DNA from: Marinobacter fonticola
Lineage (GTDB): Bacteria > Pseudomonadota > Gammaproteobacteria > Pseudomonadales > Oleiphilaceae
DNA: 64,000 nucleotides
NCBI RefSeq assembly: GCF_008122265.1
Contig: NZ_CP043042.1
Coordinates: 1 to 64,000, forward strand
Direction of reading: 5' to 3'
The notes below the pieces were generated by a model that had not been told where the DNA came from, made no database searches, and saw only the letters and a list, made by a program, of their open reading frames with translations. A program made the translations under genes and the position numbers. Shown here in pieces: positions 29,411 through 38,741 of the stretch. How positions within the stretch are numbered: position 1 is the first letter of the stretch; every line of letters begins with the position of its first letter.

Positions 29411-29662
29411 ATGGCAACACCGAAACGATTCATCGCCGGTGCGGTCTGCCCCCGCTGCGGCGAGATGGACAAACTGATGATGCAGCAGACCGAGGAAGGA
29501 CAGTTCAGGGAGTGCGTAGCCTGCGGCTTTGAAGATGCGCAGACCCATGAAGGCGAACCCATCGGCGAGCTTGAGACCCGTGTGAATACGCGCAGTAATA
29601 AGGACGATCACACGGTGAAGCAGGTGGTGTTCTTCAAGTCCGCGGCGGATGAGGATGAGTAA
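29411..29662 (+). CDS. yheV: YheV-family putative zinc-ribbon protein
   Basis: Small 83-residue protein with two CxxC pairs (AVCPRCGEMD and RECVACGFED) forming a predicted zinc ribbon, followed by an acidic tail (ADEDE). It matches the YheV family, usually encoded directly after prlC. The molecular function is unknown. An ATG at 29411 follows a GGAGAG site. It probably shares the prlC transcript. Confidence 0.9.
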   Translation: MATPKRFIAGAVCPRCGEMDKLMMQQTEEGQFRECVACGFEDAQTHEGEPIGELETRVNTRSNKDDHTVKQVVFFKSAADEDE

Positions 29663-29693
29663 ACGGATTATCGTGAAAATGTAGCCGATGCTT

Positions 29694-29838
29694 CAGAGAG
29701 TGTTGCAAAACTACTGCGCTCGGCCATGCGGCGTTGGAAATCCGCTCAAAATGCTCATTTACTATCAGTAAACTGCGCTTTTTCGCGAATTTCCGCCTTG
29801 CCTGGCCTTCGCTCGCTACGTTTTGCAACACCCTCTTC
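29694..29838. repeat. Foldback (imperfect palindrome) intergenic element
   Basis: A 145-bp sequence forms one long imperfect hairpin with arms of about 70 nt. The ends are the inverted pair GTGTTGCAAAAC (29700-29711) and GTTTTGCAACAC (29820-29831). Inner matches include GGAAATCCGC with GCGAATTTCC, and the centre TTTACT-ATC-AGTAAA (29758-29772). No transposase is encoded. It resembles the nonautonomous repeats scattered in marine gammaproteobacteria. The remaining bases to 29944 hold no gene. Confidence 0.75.
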
Positions 29839-29944
29839 AGCTTCGGAGGACCCGCAAGGGTCCCGGGATACCGATCCGCAGGCCCCCGACCTGCTCGGAA
29901 GCTGAAACGTCCGCTAGAATAAAAACTGCATGTTCGTATGTCTT

Positions 29945-31270
29945 TTACAGCGTCATCGCCGCAATCCAACCGAACACCAGCAACGGCAAGTTATAGTGCA
30001 GGAATGTCGGCACCACCGTATCCCAGATATGGTTGTGCTGTCCGTCCGCATTCAAACCGGCGGTTGGCCCCAGGGTGGAATCGGAAGCCGGTGAGCCGGC
30101 ATCTCCCAGAGCGCCAGCCGTCCCCACCAGCGCCATGATGGCCAGCGGGCTGAAGCCCAGCTGCAGCGCCAGAGGCACATAGATCGCCGCAATAATGGGA
30201 ATCGTGGAGAAGGACGAACCGATGCCCATGGTGATCAGCAGTCCCACCACCAGCATCAGTAGCGCTGCCAGTGCCCGGTTGTCGCCGATGGCGCCAACGG
30301 AGCTTTCCACCAGCGTCTTGATCTCGCCGGTCTCGCGCATCACTTCGGCGAAGCCCGAAGCGGCAATCATGATAAAGCCGATCATCGCCAGCATCTTCAT
30401 GCCTTCGGTGAACAGGTCGTCGGCTTCCTTCCACTTCACCACGCCGGAGACAGTAAACAGCACGAAGCCCGCCAGCGCGCCGAGGATCATGGAATCCAGC
30501 GCAAGTTGCACCACGAAGGCGACGACAATGGCCACCAGGGCCATGATCAATGTCCACCGGCTGTACTGGATATCCACTCGCTCGGTGCGCTCGATGGCCG
30601 CCAGGTCATAGTCGCGGCCACCGCGATAGCTGAAGAACACGGCAACCAGCAGTCCGACCAGCATACCCAGCGCGGGCAGCGCCATGGCGGACATCACGTT
30701 CAGTCCGTCGACAGCGACGCCATTGGTTTCCACTTTGGCCAGAAGAATTTCGTTCAGGTAAATCCCGCCGAAACCCACCGGCAGGAACATGTATGGCGTA
30801 ATCAGGCCGAACGTAAGGACACAGGCGATCAGCCGGCGATCCAGTCTGAGCCTGGCCATCACATACAGCAGCGGCGGAACCACGAGGGGAATAAAGGCAA
30901 TGTGGATCGGTAGGATGTTCTGCGAGGAGATGGCGATGGCTAGCAACAAGCCAATCATCAAGAACTTGATGGCACCACCACCGGTACCGGTATTGTCCTG
31001 CCGGCCCACCATGGCCAGTGCTTTGTCCGCCAGCGCGTGGGCCAGGCCGGACTTGCCGATGGCTACGGCAAAGGCGCCCAAGGTTGCGTAGGATAGCGCC
31101 ACCGTTGCCCCGCCACCCAATCCGTTATTGAATGCCGCGATAGTCGCGTCCAGCGAAAGCCCGCTGATCAGGCCGCCCGCAACAGCGCCGATAATCAAGG
31201 CAACGACAACGTGGATGCGGCATAGGCTCAGGATGAGCATGATGCCAACGGCGGCAACAACTGCGTTCAT
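29945..31270 (-). CDS. Na+/H+ antiporter family protein
   Basis: Polytopic membrane protein of 441 residues with about twelve hydrophobic segments, matching the Na+/H+ antiporter family that has an Na_H_antiport_1-type N-terminus ([25 protein letters not shown]). Conserved segments are [39 protein letters not shown] and [26 protein letters not shown]. It probably exchanges Na+ for H+ across the inner membrane; the substrate is inferred from the family only. The ATG at 31270 has a GGGAAG site. A single gene, with a foldback element beyond its stop. Confidence 0.85.
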   Translation of the reverse strand: MNAVVAAVGIMLILSLCRIHVVVALIIGAVAGGLISGLSLDATIAAFNNGLGGGATVALSYATLGAFAVAIGKSGLAHALADKALAMVGRQDNTGTGGGAIKFLMIGLLLAIAISSQNILPIHIAFIPLVVPPLLYVMARLRLDRRLIACVLTFGLITPYMFLPVGFGGIYLNEILLAKVETNGVAVDGLNVMSAMALPALGMLVGLLVAVFFSYRGGRDYDLAAIERTERVDIQYSRWTLIMALVAIVVAFVVQLALDSMILGALAGFVLFTVSGVVKWKEADDLFTEGMKMLAMIGFIMIAASGFAEVMRETGEIKTLVESSVGAIGDNRALAALLMLVVGLLITMGIGSSFSTIPIIAAIYVPLALQLGFSPLAIMALVGTAGALGDAGSPASDSTLGPTAGLNADGQHNHIWDTVVPTFLHYNLPLLVFGWIAAMTL

Positions 31271-31399
31271 GGGAACTTCCCTCAGGGCGTTTCAGAAAAG
31301 CGCGCTAATGTGCAGCAAACGACCAGAGGAGTCAAAATGAATTCAGGACCGGCTGACGCCGTGCATCCGGGCGCTGCCGAGGGGCGTATACCGTTGGTT

Positions 31400-31615
31400 T
31401 CAACCCAAGTAGCTGAACCGGGGAACGCTCTCGCCAGCCACCTCCACGGATTCGCGGAACATATTGAGGGGCCGGACCCATAGGCCCTGGTCGCCGTAGA
31501 GAGGGCGATACACCACCAGTTCCTCCTCGGTTTCACTGTGGCGCGCGACGCCGATCACCTCATAGTCCTTGCCCTTGTAGTGGCGATAACGGCCGGGTTT
31601 GAGGGTTTGGGTCAT
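31400..31615 (-). CDS. DUF1653 domain protein
   Basis: A 71-residue protein that is essentially one DUF1653 domain: GRYRHYKGKDYEVIGVARHSETEEELVVYRPLYGD, then LWVRPLNMFRESVEV. The fold is a small beta-barrel and the function is unknown. The ATG at 31615 follows a divergent region shared with the diguanylate cyclase gene. It is not obviously cotranscribed with the antiporter (130 nt gap). Confidence 0.88.
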   Translation of the reverse strand: MTQTLKPGRYRHYKGKDYEVIGVARHSETEEELVVYRPLYGDQGLWVRPLNMFRESVEVAGESVPRFSYLG

Positions 31616-31833
31616 AGCTTTATCCCAGTCACATCAATGGTGGTTTAGTAAACGCTCACATATGAGCATAGCGGGCTACCGACCGACTGCACAGGTCGGC
31701 GTCGTGTAAAACGAGCCTGGCGGGTCACAGTTTACCCCGACAAGCTCTATACTCTACAGGACAGCGGATAGCGCGCGCACCCCGGTCGCGCTGGACTGGT
31801 ATACCGTTAAGTCAATGTCAGTTGGAGTTGCTT

Positions 31834-33672
31834 TTGCACGATTGCCCGCACGCCAGCTCATCCCGATTCGTCGACGCCTGTTTGCGGGTGTGCGTTGGAC
31901 TCTGGCTCCTGATCCCGGGTTTGCTGCCTTCGTACGTCTGTGCGGCAACCGGGGACGGCCGGGTCGACGCGGCTTGGCTGGTCGATTCCACGGGAGAAAC
32001 GACGCTGGAGAGCCTCAGGCGCGGTTACGCTGGCGCAGAATGGCGCCCGCTGCCGCGCGACCACATCGTTAACCTGGGGTTCACCGAGTCTGTGGTCTGG
32101 TTGCGGCTTCGTATCGAACCGGCCGAGGCCAACCGCGTGCTTGAAATCGGCTATCCGCTGATGGACCAGCTAACCATCCACTGGTTCGCCGGCGACCGTT
32201 ACCTTCAGACCTATGAGACCGGTGATGAGCGTCCGTTCAGCAACCGGCCCATATACCACCGTAATTTCGTCTTTTCTGTCCCGCGTGCCGATACCGCCGT
32301 GACGGCCTATATCCGCGCCCAAAGCGACGGTGCTCTGCAGCTGCCGTTTGCCGTACGCACCAGCGAGCGTTTTCTCGCGCACGATCAGGCAACGTACGGA
32401 ATACAGCTCCTGTTCGCCGGTTTCATGATTGCCCTGGCGCTCTACAATACGCTGGTTCTGATGGCGGTGCGGCACATCGCCTACTTCTGGTATGTGATGG
32501 GTGTCGTCTGCATTCTCCTGACCCAGATGAGCCTGCACGGCTTGACCTTTCAATGGCTTTGGCCCGGGTGGCCCCAAATCAACAATCTGGCGGTTATCAG
32601 CTTGACCTCGTTGAGCGTCATGTTCACCGCGCTGTTTTCGGATAGCTTCCTCAATGCGCGGCGCTTCAGCCGTGGGGCCTCCACCTATATCCGGCTGGTT
32701 GCGCTGATGGGCTTCCTGTCCCTAGTCGGCGGATTCTTCCTGCCTTATGCTTTCAGTATCAAGGCAGTGGCGGTCCTGGTGTTTGTTCTCACACCGCCCA
32801 TGCTGTTTGCCGGGTTCTGGTTGTGGCGTCGCGGCCAGGTGTTGGCCAAGTTCTATTTGCTGGCTTGGACGCCTTTGCTGGTCGGCCATTTCCTGTTTGC
32901 TCTGAGTAAGCTGGCAGTATTGCCGCGTACCGTATGGCTGGAATACGCCCCGGAGTTCGGCGCCGCGCTCGAAGGCCTGCTACTCTCCTTTGCCCTGGCT
33001 TATCGCATCAACCTGGAACGCCAGCGCCGTATTCGCGCCCAGAACGACGCGCTGAACATCCAGCAGGCCGCCAATCAGTCGTTGGAAAAGCGGGTGGCGG
33101 ACCGCACCGCCGCGCTGAAAATAGCGAACGACCGTTTACGGACACTGAGTGTCACCGACGGCCTTACCGGCGTCTCCAACCGCCGCCGCTTCGACGAGGC
33201 GCTGCTGGCCGAGTGGCGCCGGTCGTGGCGGCAAAGCCAGCCGCTGGCGCTGATTATTCTGGATATCGACTACTTCAAGCGGGTCAACGACACCTATGGC
33301 CATCCCTGCGGCGACACCTGTTTGATCCAGGTGGCGGAGATCTGTCGCACCCGATTCCGCCGGGAGGGCGATGTAGTGGCGCGCTATGGTGGCGAGGAGT
33401 TTGCTATGTTGTTGCCCAATACAGACGAGGCGGGCGCCGTGCAGGTGGCTGAAGACCTCCGTCTGGCGATTGGCGAGCACCGCGTCAATTGCGAAGGTGT
33501 GGCGGGGCCGGTTAGCCTAACGGCCAGCCTGGGTGTGGCGATCCGCTTCCCGGATGGCGATAGCGACCCGGACCTGCTGGTCCGGATCGCCGACGAAGCG
33601 CTTTACGAGGCCAAGGCGGCCGGCCGAAACCGGACAATGGTCTACCGGCTGGAAGGCGTGCATCCCGTCTAG
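31834..33672 (+). CDS. Membrane diguanylate cyclase with 7TMR-DISM sensor
   Basis: Predicted enzyme making c-di-GMP from two GTP. Layout: signal-like hydrophobic N-terminus; periplasmic 7TMR-DISM extracellular domain (about 40-170); seven membrane helices (about 185-390); a coiled coil (QNDALNIQQAANQSLEKRVADR); and a C-terminal GGDEF domain (about 440-610). The active site is intact (ARYGGEEF), and the inhibitory I-site RxxD (REGD) lies five residues before it, so product feedback is expected. The start is uncertain: TTG at 31834 has GGAG 6 nt upstream, while TTGs at 31822 and 31828 are also in frame. The external ligand is unknown. Confidence 0.88.
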   Translation: MHDCPHASSSRFVDACLRVCVGLWLLIPGLLPSYVCAATGDGRVDAAWLVDSTGETTLESLRRGYAGAEWRPLPRDHIVNLGFTESVVWLRLRIEPAEANRVLEIGYPLMDQLTIHWFAGDRYLQTYETGDERPFSNRPIYHRNFVFSVPRADTAVTAYIRAQSDGALQLPFAVRTSERFLAHDQATYGIQLLFAGFMIALALYNTLVLMAVRHIAYFWYVMGVVCILLTQMSLHGLTFQWLWPGWPQINNLAVISLTSLSVMFTALFSDSFLNARRFSRGASTYIRLVALMGFLSLVGGFFLPYAFSIKAVAVLVFVLTPPMLFAGFWLWRRGQVLAKFYLLAWTPLLVGHFLFALSKLAVLPRTVWLEYAPEFGAALEGLLLSFALAYRINLERQRRIRAQNDALNIQQAANQSLEKRVADRTAALKIANDRLRTLSVTDGLTGVSNRRRFDEALLAEWRRSWRQSQPLALIILDIDYFKRVNDTYGHPCGDTCLIQVAEICRTRFRREGDVVARYGGEEFAMLLPNTDEAGAVQVAEDLRLAIGEHRVNCEGVAGPVSLTASLGVAIRFPDGDSDPDLLVRIADEALYEAKAAGRNRTMVYRLEGVHPV

Positions 33673-33705
33673 CACTAGCTAGCACTGGGGGACACTAGGG
33701 GGTCA

Positions 33706-34092
33706 CTAGGAGTGCAGCTTGTAGCGTCCGGGGCCCAGGAACACCAGCGCCAGCGCGATAAACAGGAAGAATCCCTGAAGCTCCAGCGCCCAGCCGCCGG
33801 ACTGGCTCAATTGCATCAGTTCATGGGTATGAACCAGAACGATAGCAACGATCATGTTGATCACCACGATCAACGCCCCGATCCGGGTCTGATAGCCCAA
33901 AACGATCATCAGGGGCGCCAGCAGCTCGCCGATGAACACACCATAGGCCAGCACGGCAGGCAGGCCATGGCTGACCAGTTGCGATTCGATAAAGCCAACG
34001 CCATGGAACAGTTTGGCGATTCCGTGAAACAGCAACAGGCCGCCCAGAGTGAGGCGAACGATCAGTTTGCCGAGGTCTGCATTTTCCAGCAT
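33706..34092 (-). CDS. DoxX family membrane protein
   Basis: A 128-residue membrane protein with four hydrophobic helices, matching DoxX/YphA-like proteins (LIVRLTLGGLLLFHGIAKLFHGVGFIES, GVFIGELLAPLMIVLGYQTRIGALIVVINM). DoxX proteins have been linked to membrane redox processes and thiol stress, but a general function is not settled. The ATG at 34092 has an AAGGAAGG site. It is the last gene (71 nt gap) of the minus-strand run that contains the haemoglobin, DUF3034 and GGDEF/EAL genes, so it may belong to that operon. Confidence 0.88.
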   Translation of the reverse strand: MLENADLGKLIVRLTLGGLLLFHGIAKLFHGVGFIESQLVSHGLPAVLAYGVFIGELLAPLMIVLGYQTRIGALIVVINMIVAIVLVHTHELMQLSQSGGWALELQGFFLFIALALVFLGPGRYKLHS

Positions 34093-34163
34093 CGAAGCCT
34101 TCCTTTTATGAATGGACGCGAGAGCTTAGCGTCTTTGTCGTTGCGGTCAATGCCATAAACGTA

Positions 34164-34634
34164 TCAAGGCGCGTTGTTGCGGGAGGCATCTCCACGCGGG
34201 GCCGCCGGCTGGTAAACAATGTCGTCGTGCAGGGGCACCAACTCGGCCAGCAGGCGATTTTGGGCCGATACCGGGACACCGTTGCGCTCCATCGCCAGAA
34301 TCAAATCCTCGGCCAAGGCGTTAAAGTGGGCCTCGGTAATCCCCAAGCCGGCGTGGGAGGCCGGCATGCTGCGGCCACTGTAAGCGCAGGGACCATCGGC
34401 CAGAGCGCAGATCTGGTCGGTCAGGTTGCGGTGTAGGCTGGCGATATCCACACCCTTGAATTTATCGGCGATCCGCTCGTCTTCGACCACGATGTACAGC
34501 AGATCCCGGACGATCGCCGCGATACCTTTGCGTTCGCCCAGGGCATCGTAGAGTGAGGACGACGGTTCGGTCGGTGCGGTTTGACAGGCCGTCAGCAGGA
34601 GCAGACAGAAAAGGGGTAAAACGCGTTTGAGCAT
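34164..34634 (-). CDS. Group 1 truncated haemoglobin lipoprotein
   Basis: A 156-residue precursor with a lipoprotein signal peptide (MLKRVLPLFCLLLLTAC, lipobox LTAC, Cys at 17), so it is predicted to be membrane-anchored outside the cytoplasm. The rest matches group 1 truncated haemoglobins: SLYDALGERKGIAAIVRDLL, LTDQICALADGPCAYSGRSM and ASHAGLGITEAHFNALAEDL. The His in SHAGLGI is the likely haem ligand. It could bind O2 or NO. It lies 15 nt downstream of the DUF3034 gene. Export of a truncated globin as a lipoprotein is unusual. Confidence 0.9.
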   Translation of the reverse strand: MLKRVLPLFCLLLLTACQTAPTEPSSSLYDALGERKGIAAIVRDLLYIVVEDERIADKFKGVDIASLHRNLTDQICALADGPCAYSGRSMPASHAGLGITEAHFNALAEDLILAMERNGVPVSAQNRLLAELVPLHDDIVYQPAAPRGDASRNNAP

Positions 34635-34649
34635 GGTGATAAACCTCGA

Positions 34650-35501
34650 CTAGAAAGCGCCCTGGAGGGACAGGTAGGCACCCTGCTGATCGTCCAGACC
34701 GGCAATGCTGCCCAGATTCACCCAGGCCGCCGTGACGGCCAGACGACGATCCGGCACCCAGGCCACAAACAGGTCATACCATTCCTCCTCCTCGGCAAAA
34801 CTAAGATTATCCGGTTTCTGCCGGTATTCCGCGCCCACCAGCCATTGGCGGTTGACGAAGAGGCCGGCGCTGCCCTCAAAAACGGCCCGGTAGCTATCGT
34901 TCTTATCGCCGCCGAAGCCAAGCAACCCGCCCTGGTTGGCTTTAGTGCCCCGAATGACACCGTTGACCAGCACGTTGCGGCCCAGAAAGCCGGCGAAAAA
35001 CACCTTGCTGCCGGCTAAATAGGCATCCGTACCCTTGTCGTTCTTGGCGCCCACGGCTTGCGGCACGGCGAAGGTGCGGTTGCGTTTGTGCTGGATGCCA
35101 AGGGACCATTGACCGTAAGGAGAATAGAGCACGTCGCCGGTGAGCCGTACCTTGGCGCCGACGATAGTCTGCTGCAAGTCGTCCTGGTTGAGCGCGGCGC
35201 CCAGGGTATCCAGGTCCAGGGTTTGGCGCGCCACGCTCAGTTCGATACGGTTGTGCCAATTGATCGCAGCTGCGGCGACGTCCACGGTGTAGTCGTCCAG
35301 CGGTGCATGGGACAACGCCACCGTGCCGCCCCACTCGGTATCGCTGGCATAGCCGGTGAGTACCGCCATGGGCACCAGGCCGCCGCCCGCGCTGCCCTCG
35401 ATGGTGGTGACACCACCCGTGGCCCATAGACGGCTGCCAGGCTGAGCTTGCGCGACCGCCGAGGCCAGCGCGAGGATCAGTAGCAGAAGACGGTGCTTCA
35501 A
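34650..35501 (-). CDS. DUF3034 family secreted beta-barrel-like protein
   Basis: A 283-residue exported protein with a signal peptide (MKHRLLLLILALASAVAQA), then LWATGGVTTIEGSAGGGLVPMAVLTGY, the hallmark of DUF3034. Alternating hydrophobic strands and the terminal phenylalanine (LSLQGAF) suggest an outer-membrane beta-barrel. Function unknown. The start is a TTG at 35501 supported by a strong GGAGG 6 nt upstream. It overlaps the stop codon of the GGDEF/EAL gene (TTGA), so translation is coupled to it. Confidence 0.88.
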   Translation of the reverse strand: MKHRLLLLILALASAVAQAQPGSRLWATGGVTTIEGSAGGGLVPMAVLTGYASDTEWGGTVALSHAPLDDYTVDVAAAAINWHNRIELSVARQTLDLDTLGAALNQDDLQQTIVGAKVRLTGDVLYSPYGQWSLGIQHKRNRTFAVPQAVGAKNDKGTDAYLAGSKVFFAGFLGRNVLVNGVIRGTKANQGGLLGFGGDKNDSYRAVFEGSAGLFVNRQWLVGAEYRQKPDNLSFAEEEEWYDLFVAWVPDRRLAVTAAWVNLGSIAGLDDQQGAYLSLQGAF

Positions 35502-37897
35502 GTCATGCCTCCATTTCCAGTCGAGTGAATAGTGTCCGGTGGCCGTGGAATGGCGAGGGTTTCAGCGCGCTGGCCGAAGGTGCCGTACCATTCCGCCAGT
35601 TGTTCAGGTGCCATGGGCCTTCCCAAGAAGAAGCCCTGGGCCAGTTCGCAACCCCAACTCTGCAGAAGGCGCCAGCTTTCCTCGTTCTCGACGCCTTCGG
35701 CGACCACGCTCAGACCCAGGCCGTGGGCCATATCCACGGTGGATTTGACGATCAGCTGATCCTGCGGCGTAGAATCCAGCCGCAACACAAACGATTTGTC
35801 GATTTTCAGCTCCTGCACCGGCAATTGCCGCATTTGCGACAGCGAGCTGTAGCCGGTGCCGAAATCGTCTACGGACAGCTTGACCCCCAGATCGCGCAGG
35901 TTGCCCAGGGTGCGGGCCGCAGCTTGGGCGTCGGTCATGGCGGCGCCTTCGGTGATTTCGAAGGTGAGCATGTCCAGGGGCTGGGGCCAGTCGGCGAAGA
36001 TCATGCTGATCAGCGTGGGCAGCGCCTGATTGGTCAGATCCAGGGCCGATAGGTTGATGGCAACGCCGATCTTGGGCATGCCGGCCGCCCGCCAGTCGCG
36101 GCCGTCCCGCTCCACCTGCCTGAGAATATATTCGGTAAGCGTGTGGATCTGGCCGGAGCGTTCGGCCAGATGGATGAACTCGTCGGGGTTGACGAAGCCC
36201 AGCTCCGGATGCTGCCAGCGGATTAGAGCTTCAACCTGAATCATTTCCGCCGTATCAAACCGGACCTTGGGCTGGTAGACCATAGTGAGCTGTTGGTCGG
36301 AGATAGCTCGATGCAGATCCTGGATAATCCGCAGCTCCCGCAAGTGTTGTTCCTCGCCGCCTTCGGCATAAAAGGCGGTACGCGTCTCATCCCAGAGGGC
36401 CTTTTCACGGGTCAGGCTGACGCGCCGGCGCATGTCATCCAGCGTACGTGCGTGGTCGGGCAGTTTGAGAATCGTCGCCGACAGCTCCACGGCCAGCGGT
36501 GTCTGGTCGATCTGCATGTTGCCCTCGGTGCGCGCCTTGAGAACGATCAAGGCATCTTGTAAGCGGTCCTCGTCGGCACCGGGCAGGAAGGTTACGAACT
36601 CGTTGCCCCCGGTTCGGGCCAGCATATTGTCGGCCCCGAGGATACCGCGCAGACGCAGACCCGTGACAATCAGCGCCTGGTCGCCGATGTCGTAGCCGAG
36701 GGTTTCGCTAAGCTCTTTCAAACCAATCACGGTGAGGCTGATCAGGAACCCGACGGTCTGTTGCTCCAACACTTGCCGTAGATAGCTGTCCATGGCCGAG
36801 CGGTTGGGTAAGCCGGTGAGGGCGTCGTGGGTGGCTTCGTGCTGGATACGGTGTTCCCGGTGGCGTATCTGCCGGGTGGCGTTGATCAGCACCGTCTCCA
36901 GTCTGCCCAGCTCGTCCCGGGACTTGAGCCCCGGTGGCTGTGCCTGCTCGCCGTGGCCGATGCGCTCGGCAAATTGGGTCAGTTGCAGCACGGGCCGGCC
37001 CAGTGCGCGCGCCATGGCGAGGGCGATCAGGCCAGCCAGAACCAAGCAGGCGGCTACCAGCAGCGATAAGTCGAACGCAAGCTGGTAGTAGTTGGCTAGC
37101 GCTTTTTGGCGGTCAAGCAGCAATAGCGCCCGCACCGGTCCTTTCTGTTCGCGTGACAGAGCCGTGGCTCGGGCGAAATAACGGCGGTTGCCGGTCATGT
37201 CAGCGATCGTGGCCAGCATCGGATCCTGCTCAGTAATATCGGCCAGCTCCTCCTCGCTCAGACTGCGACCATACAGCGTAGGCACACTGTCGCTGCTCTG
37301 CCTCTCCTGAAACACCACCTCTACCCCGGCCAACTGACTGATGACTCCGGCGATAGTGTCGTTCAGGCTGAAACCCATGACGAGCCAGGCGCGTACGCCC
37401 GGCGCCTGGACGGGCACCATCAGCGCCTGATAGGCCTGCGCCTCCCAAGTCACCAGGCCAGCGGCTATACCGCGCTGGCTGGCTTCCTGCAGCAGTTCGG
37501 TAAAAGGCAATGGGCTCTGGTTTTCCATGCCCTGCAGGTTGGCCAGTAGGGTACCGCTGCGATCGGTAATAAGGGCCATCTCGGCACTGAATCGGGCGCT
37601 ATGGTTTACCAGCACGCTGGTCATGGTGGCGGGATCCCGGGTGGCGACCGCCGATTTGAATCCGAAATCCTCCACCAGCACGCTCAGGGTGTTGGCCAGC
37701 AGCCGGGTACGGCGGTCGAGAATTTCCTGCACCACATCGCTGGCGACGGCCAAACGTTCCCGCGCCCGTTCCTTTTCTTCCTGAAACGTGGAAAACATAA
37801 AAGCGCCGGTGATGGCGACGCTGGTCACCAGTGCCACGGTCAGCATGGCCGCTAACAACCGGCCGCGAAATCCGATAGAGCGCACCCGTGCTGTCAC
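35498..37897 (-). CDS. Sensory GGDEF/EAL protein (probable c-di-GMP phosphodiesterase)
   Basis: A 799-residue inner-membrane signalling protein. One N-terminal membrane helix (about 12-34) and a periplasmic Cache-like sensor (about 40-265) are followed by a second helix (about 275-295), HAMP, a GGDEF domain (about 345-520) and an EAL domain (about 540-785). The GGDEF active site is degenerate (ARTGGNEF), whereas EAL residues look intact: VEALIRW, DDFGTGYSSL, LKIDKSF and VAEGVENEE. It is therefore predicted to hydrolyse c-di-GMP. The GTG start at 37897 overlaps the preceding cupredoxin gene by 4 nt (GTGA). Confidence 0.9.
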   Translation of the reverse strand: MTARVRSIGFRGRLLAAMLTVALVTSVAITGAFMFSTFQEEKERARERLAVASDVVQEILDRRTRLLANTLSVLVEDFGFKSAVATRDPATMTSVLVNHSARFSAEMALITDRSGTLLANLQGMENQSPLPFTELLQEASQRGIAAGLVTWEAQAYQALMVPVQAPGVRAWLVMGFSLNDTIAGVISQLAGVEVVFQERQSSDSVPTLYGRSLSEEELADITEQDPMLATIADMTGNRRYFARATALSREQKGPVRALLLLDRQKALANYYQLAFDLSLLVAACLVLAGLIALAMARALGRPVLQLTQFAERIGHGEQAQPPGLKSRDELGRLETVLINATRQIRHREHRIQHEATHDALTGLPNRSAMDSYLRQVLEQQTVGFLISLTVIGLKELSETLGYDIGDQALIVTGLRLRGILGADNMLARTGGNEFVTFLPGADEDRLQDALIVLKARTEGNMQIDQTPLAVELSATILKLPDHARTLDDMRRRVSLTREKALWDETRTAFYAEGGEEQHLRELRIIQDLHRAISDQQLTMVYQPKVRFDTAEMIQVEALIRWQHPELGFVNPDEFIHLAERSGQIHTLTEYILRQVERDGRDWRAAGMPKIGVAINLSALDLTNQALPTLISMIFADWPQPLDMLTFEITEGAAMTDAQAAARTLGNLRDLGVKLSVDDFGTGYSSLSQMRQLPVQELKIDKSFVLRLDSTPQDQLIVKSTVDMAHGLGLSVVAEGVENEESWRLLQSWGCELAQGFFLGRPMAPEQLAEWYGTFGQRAETLAIPRPPDTIHSTGNGGMT

Positions 37898-38550
37898 AAC
37901 GAGTCGAATCGACGTTGCAGGTCTGAGAAAGGATCGCTGCCGCTGTCGGCGGGGTCCAGCTCAAGTGAGACGATCACGGGGCTGGCGGCACCGGCTTCAA
38001 TCCTGACCGTGATGGGCTGCGCGTTGTTGATCAGCCGTTCATGCCACACCTCGATCTCGAAGGCGCCTGTATTCGGGGGAGTGACCCGGGCGATCCCGGC
38101 TGCGCCGGTTCTGGCTGTCTGGCTCGATCCGCTCACGTAGATAAAACCCCGCATCCGATCGTGAATGTTGCAGCCCACCTCGACCACGCCGGGCGTGTCG
38201 AAAACGATCGGCGCCTCCGGCTGGCCAGCGTAGAGTTCGATAGTGAAGGTCTTCGCCGGAGAAAAGGAATACACATGGTGCTGGGTGTTGTCCCGATTGG
38301 GAAAGTCCACTGCAGAGCCTGCCGGCACCACTAATAGATGCGGGTTAAACGCCAGGTCTTGCTGGGCCATGGTCGCGGGCGAGTCCAGCGGATCTGCACC
38401 TGGAGTCGCGGGCACGCTGACTACGGCATCGGCCACGGGCTCGCCACTGGCCCGGTCGCGCACACTCAGTTCAAGCGCCCACAGCGGACAAGCGCTCAGA
38501 AGCAGCCCGGCCAGCAAGGCGGCTCGGACGGGGATCGAAAATTCAGTCAT
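37894..38550 (-). CDS. Periplasmic cupredoxin-like protein (methylamine-utilisation-like)
   Basis: A 218-residue exported protein with a signal peptide (MTEFSIPVRAALLAGLLLSACPLWA), a carboxypeptidase-regulatory-like strand region, then a cupredoxin fold. Candidate type 1 copper ligands are the His in QHHVYSF and the Cys, His and Met of VGCNIHDRMRGF. Similar proteins are annotated as methylamine utilisation proteins, but no methylamine genes are near. The ATG at 38550 is chosen for the signal peptide; its ribosome site is weak. It is the first gene of the cluster and is translationally coupled to the GGDEF/EAL gene, suggesting a periplasmic sensing partner. Confidence 0.85.
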   Translation of the reverse strand: MTEFSIPVRAALLAGLLLSACPLWALELSVRDRASGEPVADAVVSVPATPGADPLDSPATMAQQDLAFNPHLLVVPAGSAVDFPNRDNTQHHVYSFSPAKTFTIELYAGQPEAPIVFDTPGVVEVGCNIHDRMRGFIYVSGSSQTARTGAAGIARVTPPNTGAFEIEVWHERLINNAQPITVRIEAGAASPVIVSLELDPADSGSDPFSDLQRRFDSL

Positions 38551-38741
38551 GGGAAAACGCCAGCATTCTGGTTTTTGTCGGCATCCATGCGCTGTTTGGT
38601 ATTGAGACGCCAAATATCGGATTCCGCTCGGTTCATCCGTCTGATATCGATGGCGATCCAGGAGTTATTCAGAAGCTCCTTGTGTGCAATCATTCCGAAA
38701 AAAGCATACAACCCACTATACGCGATTGTCACCGCCCGGGA

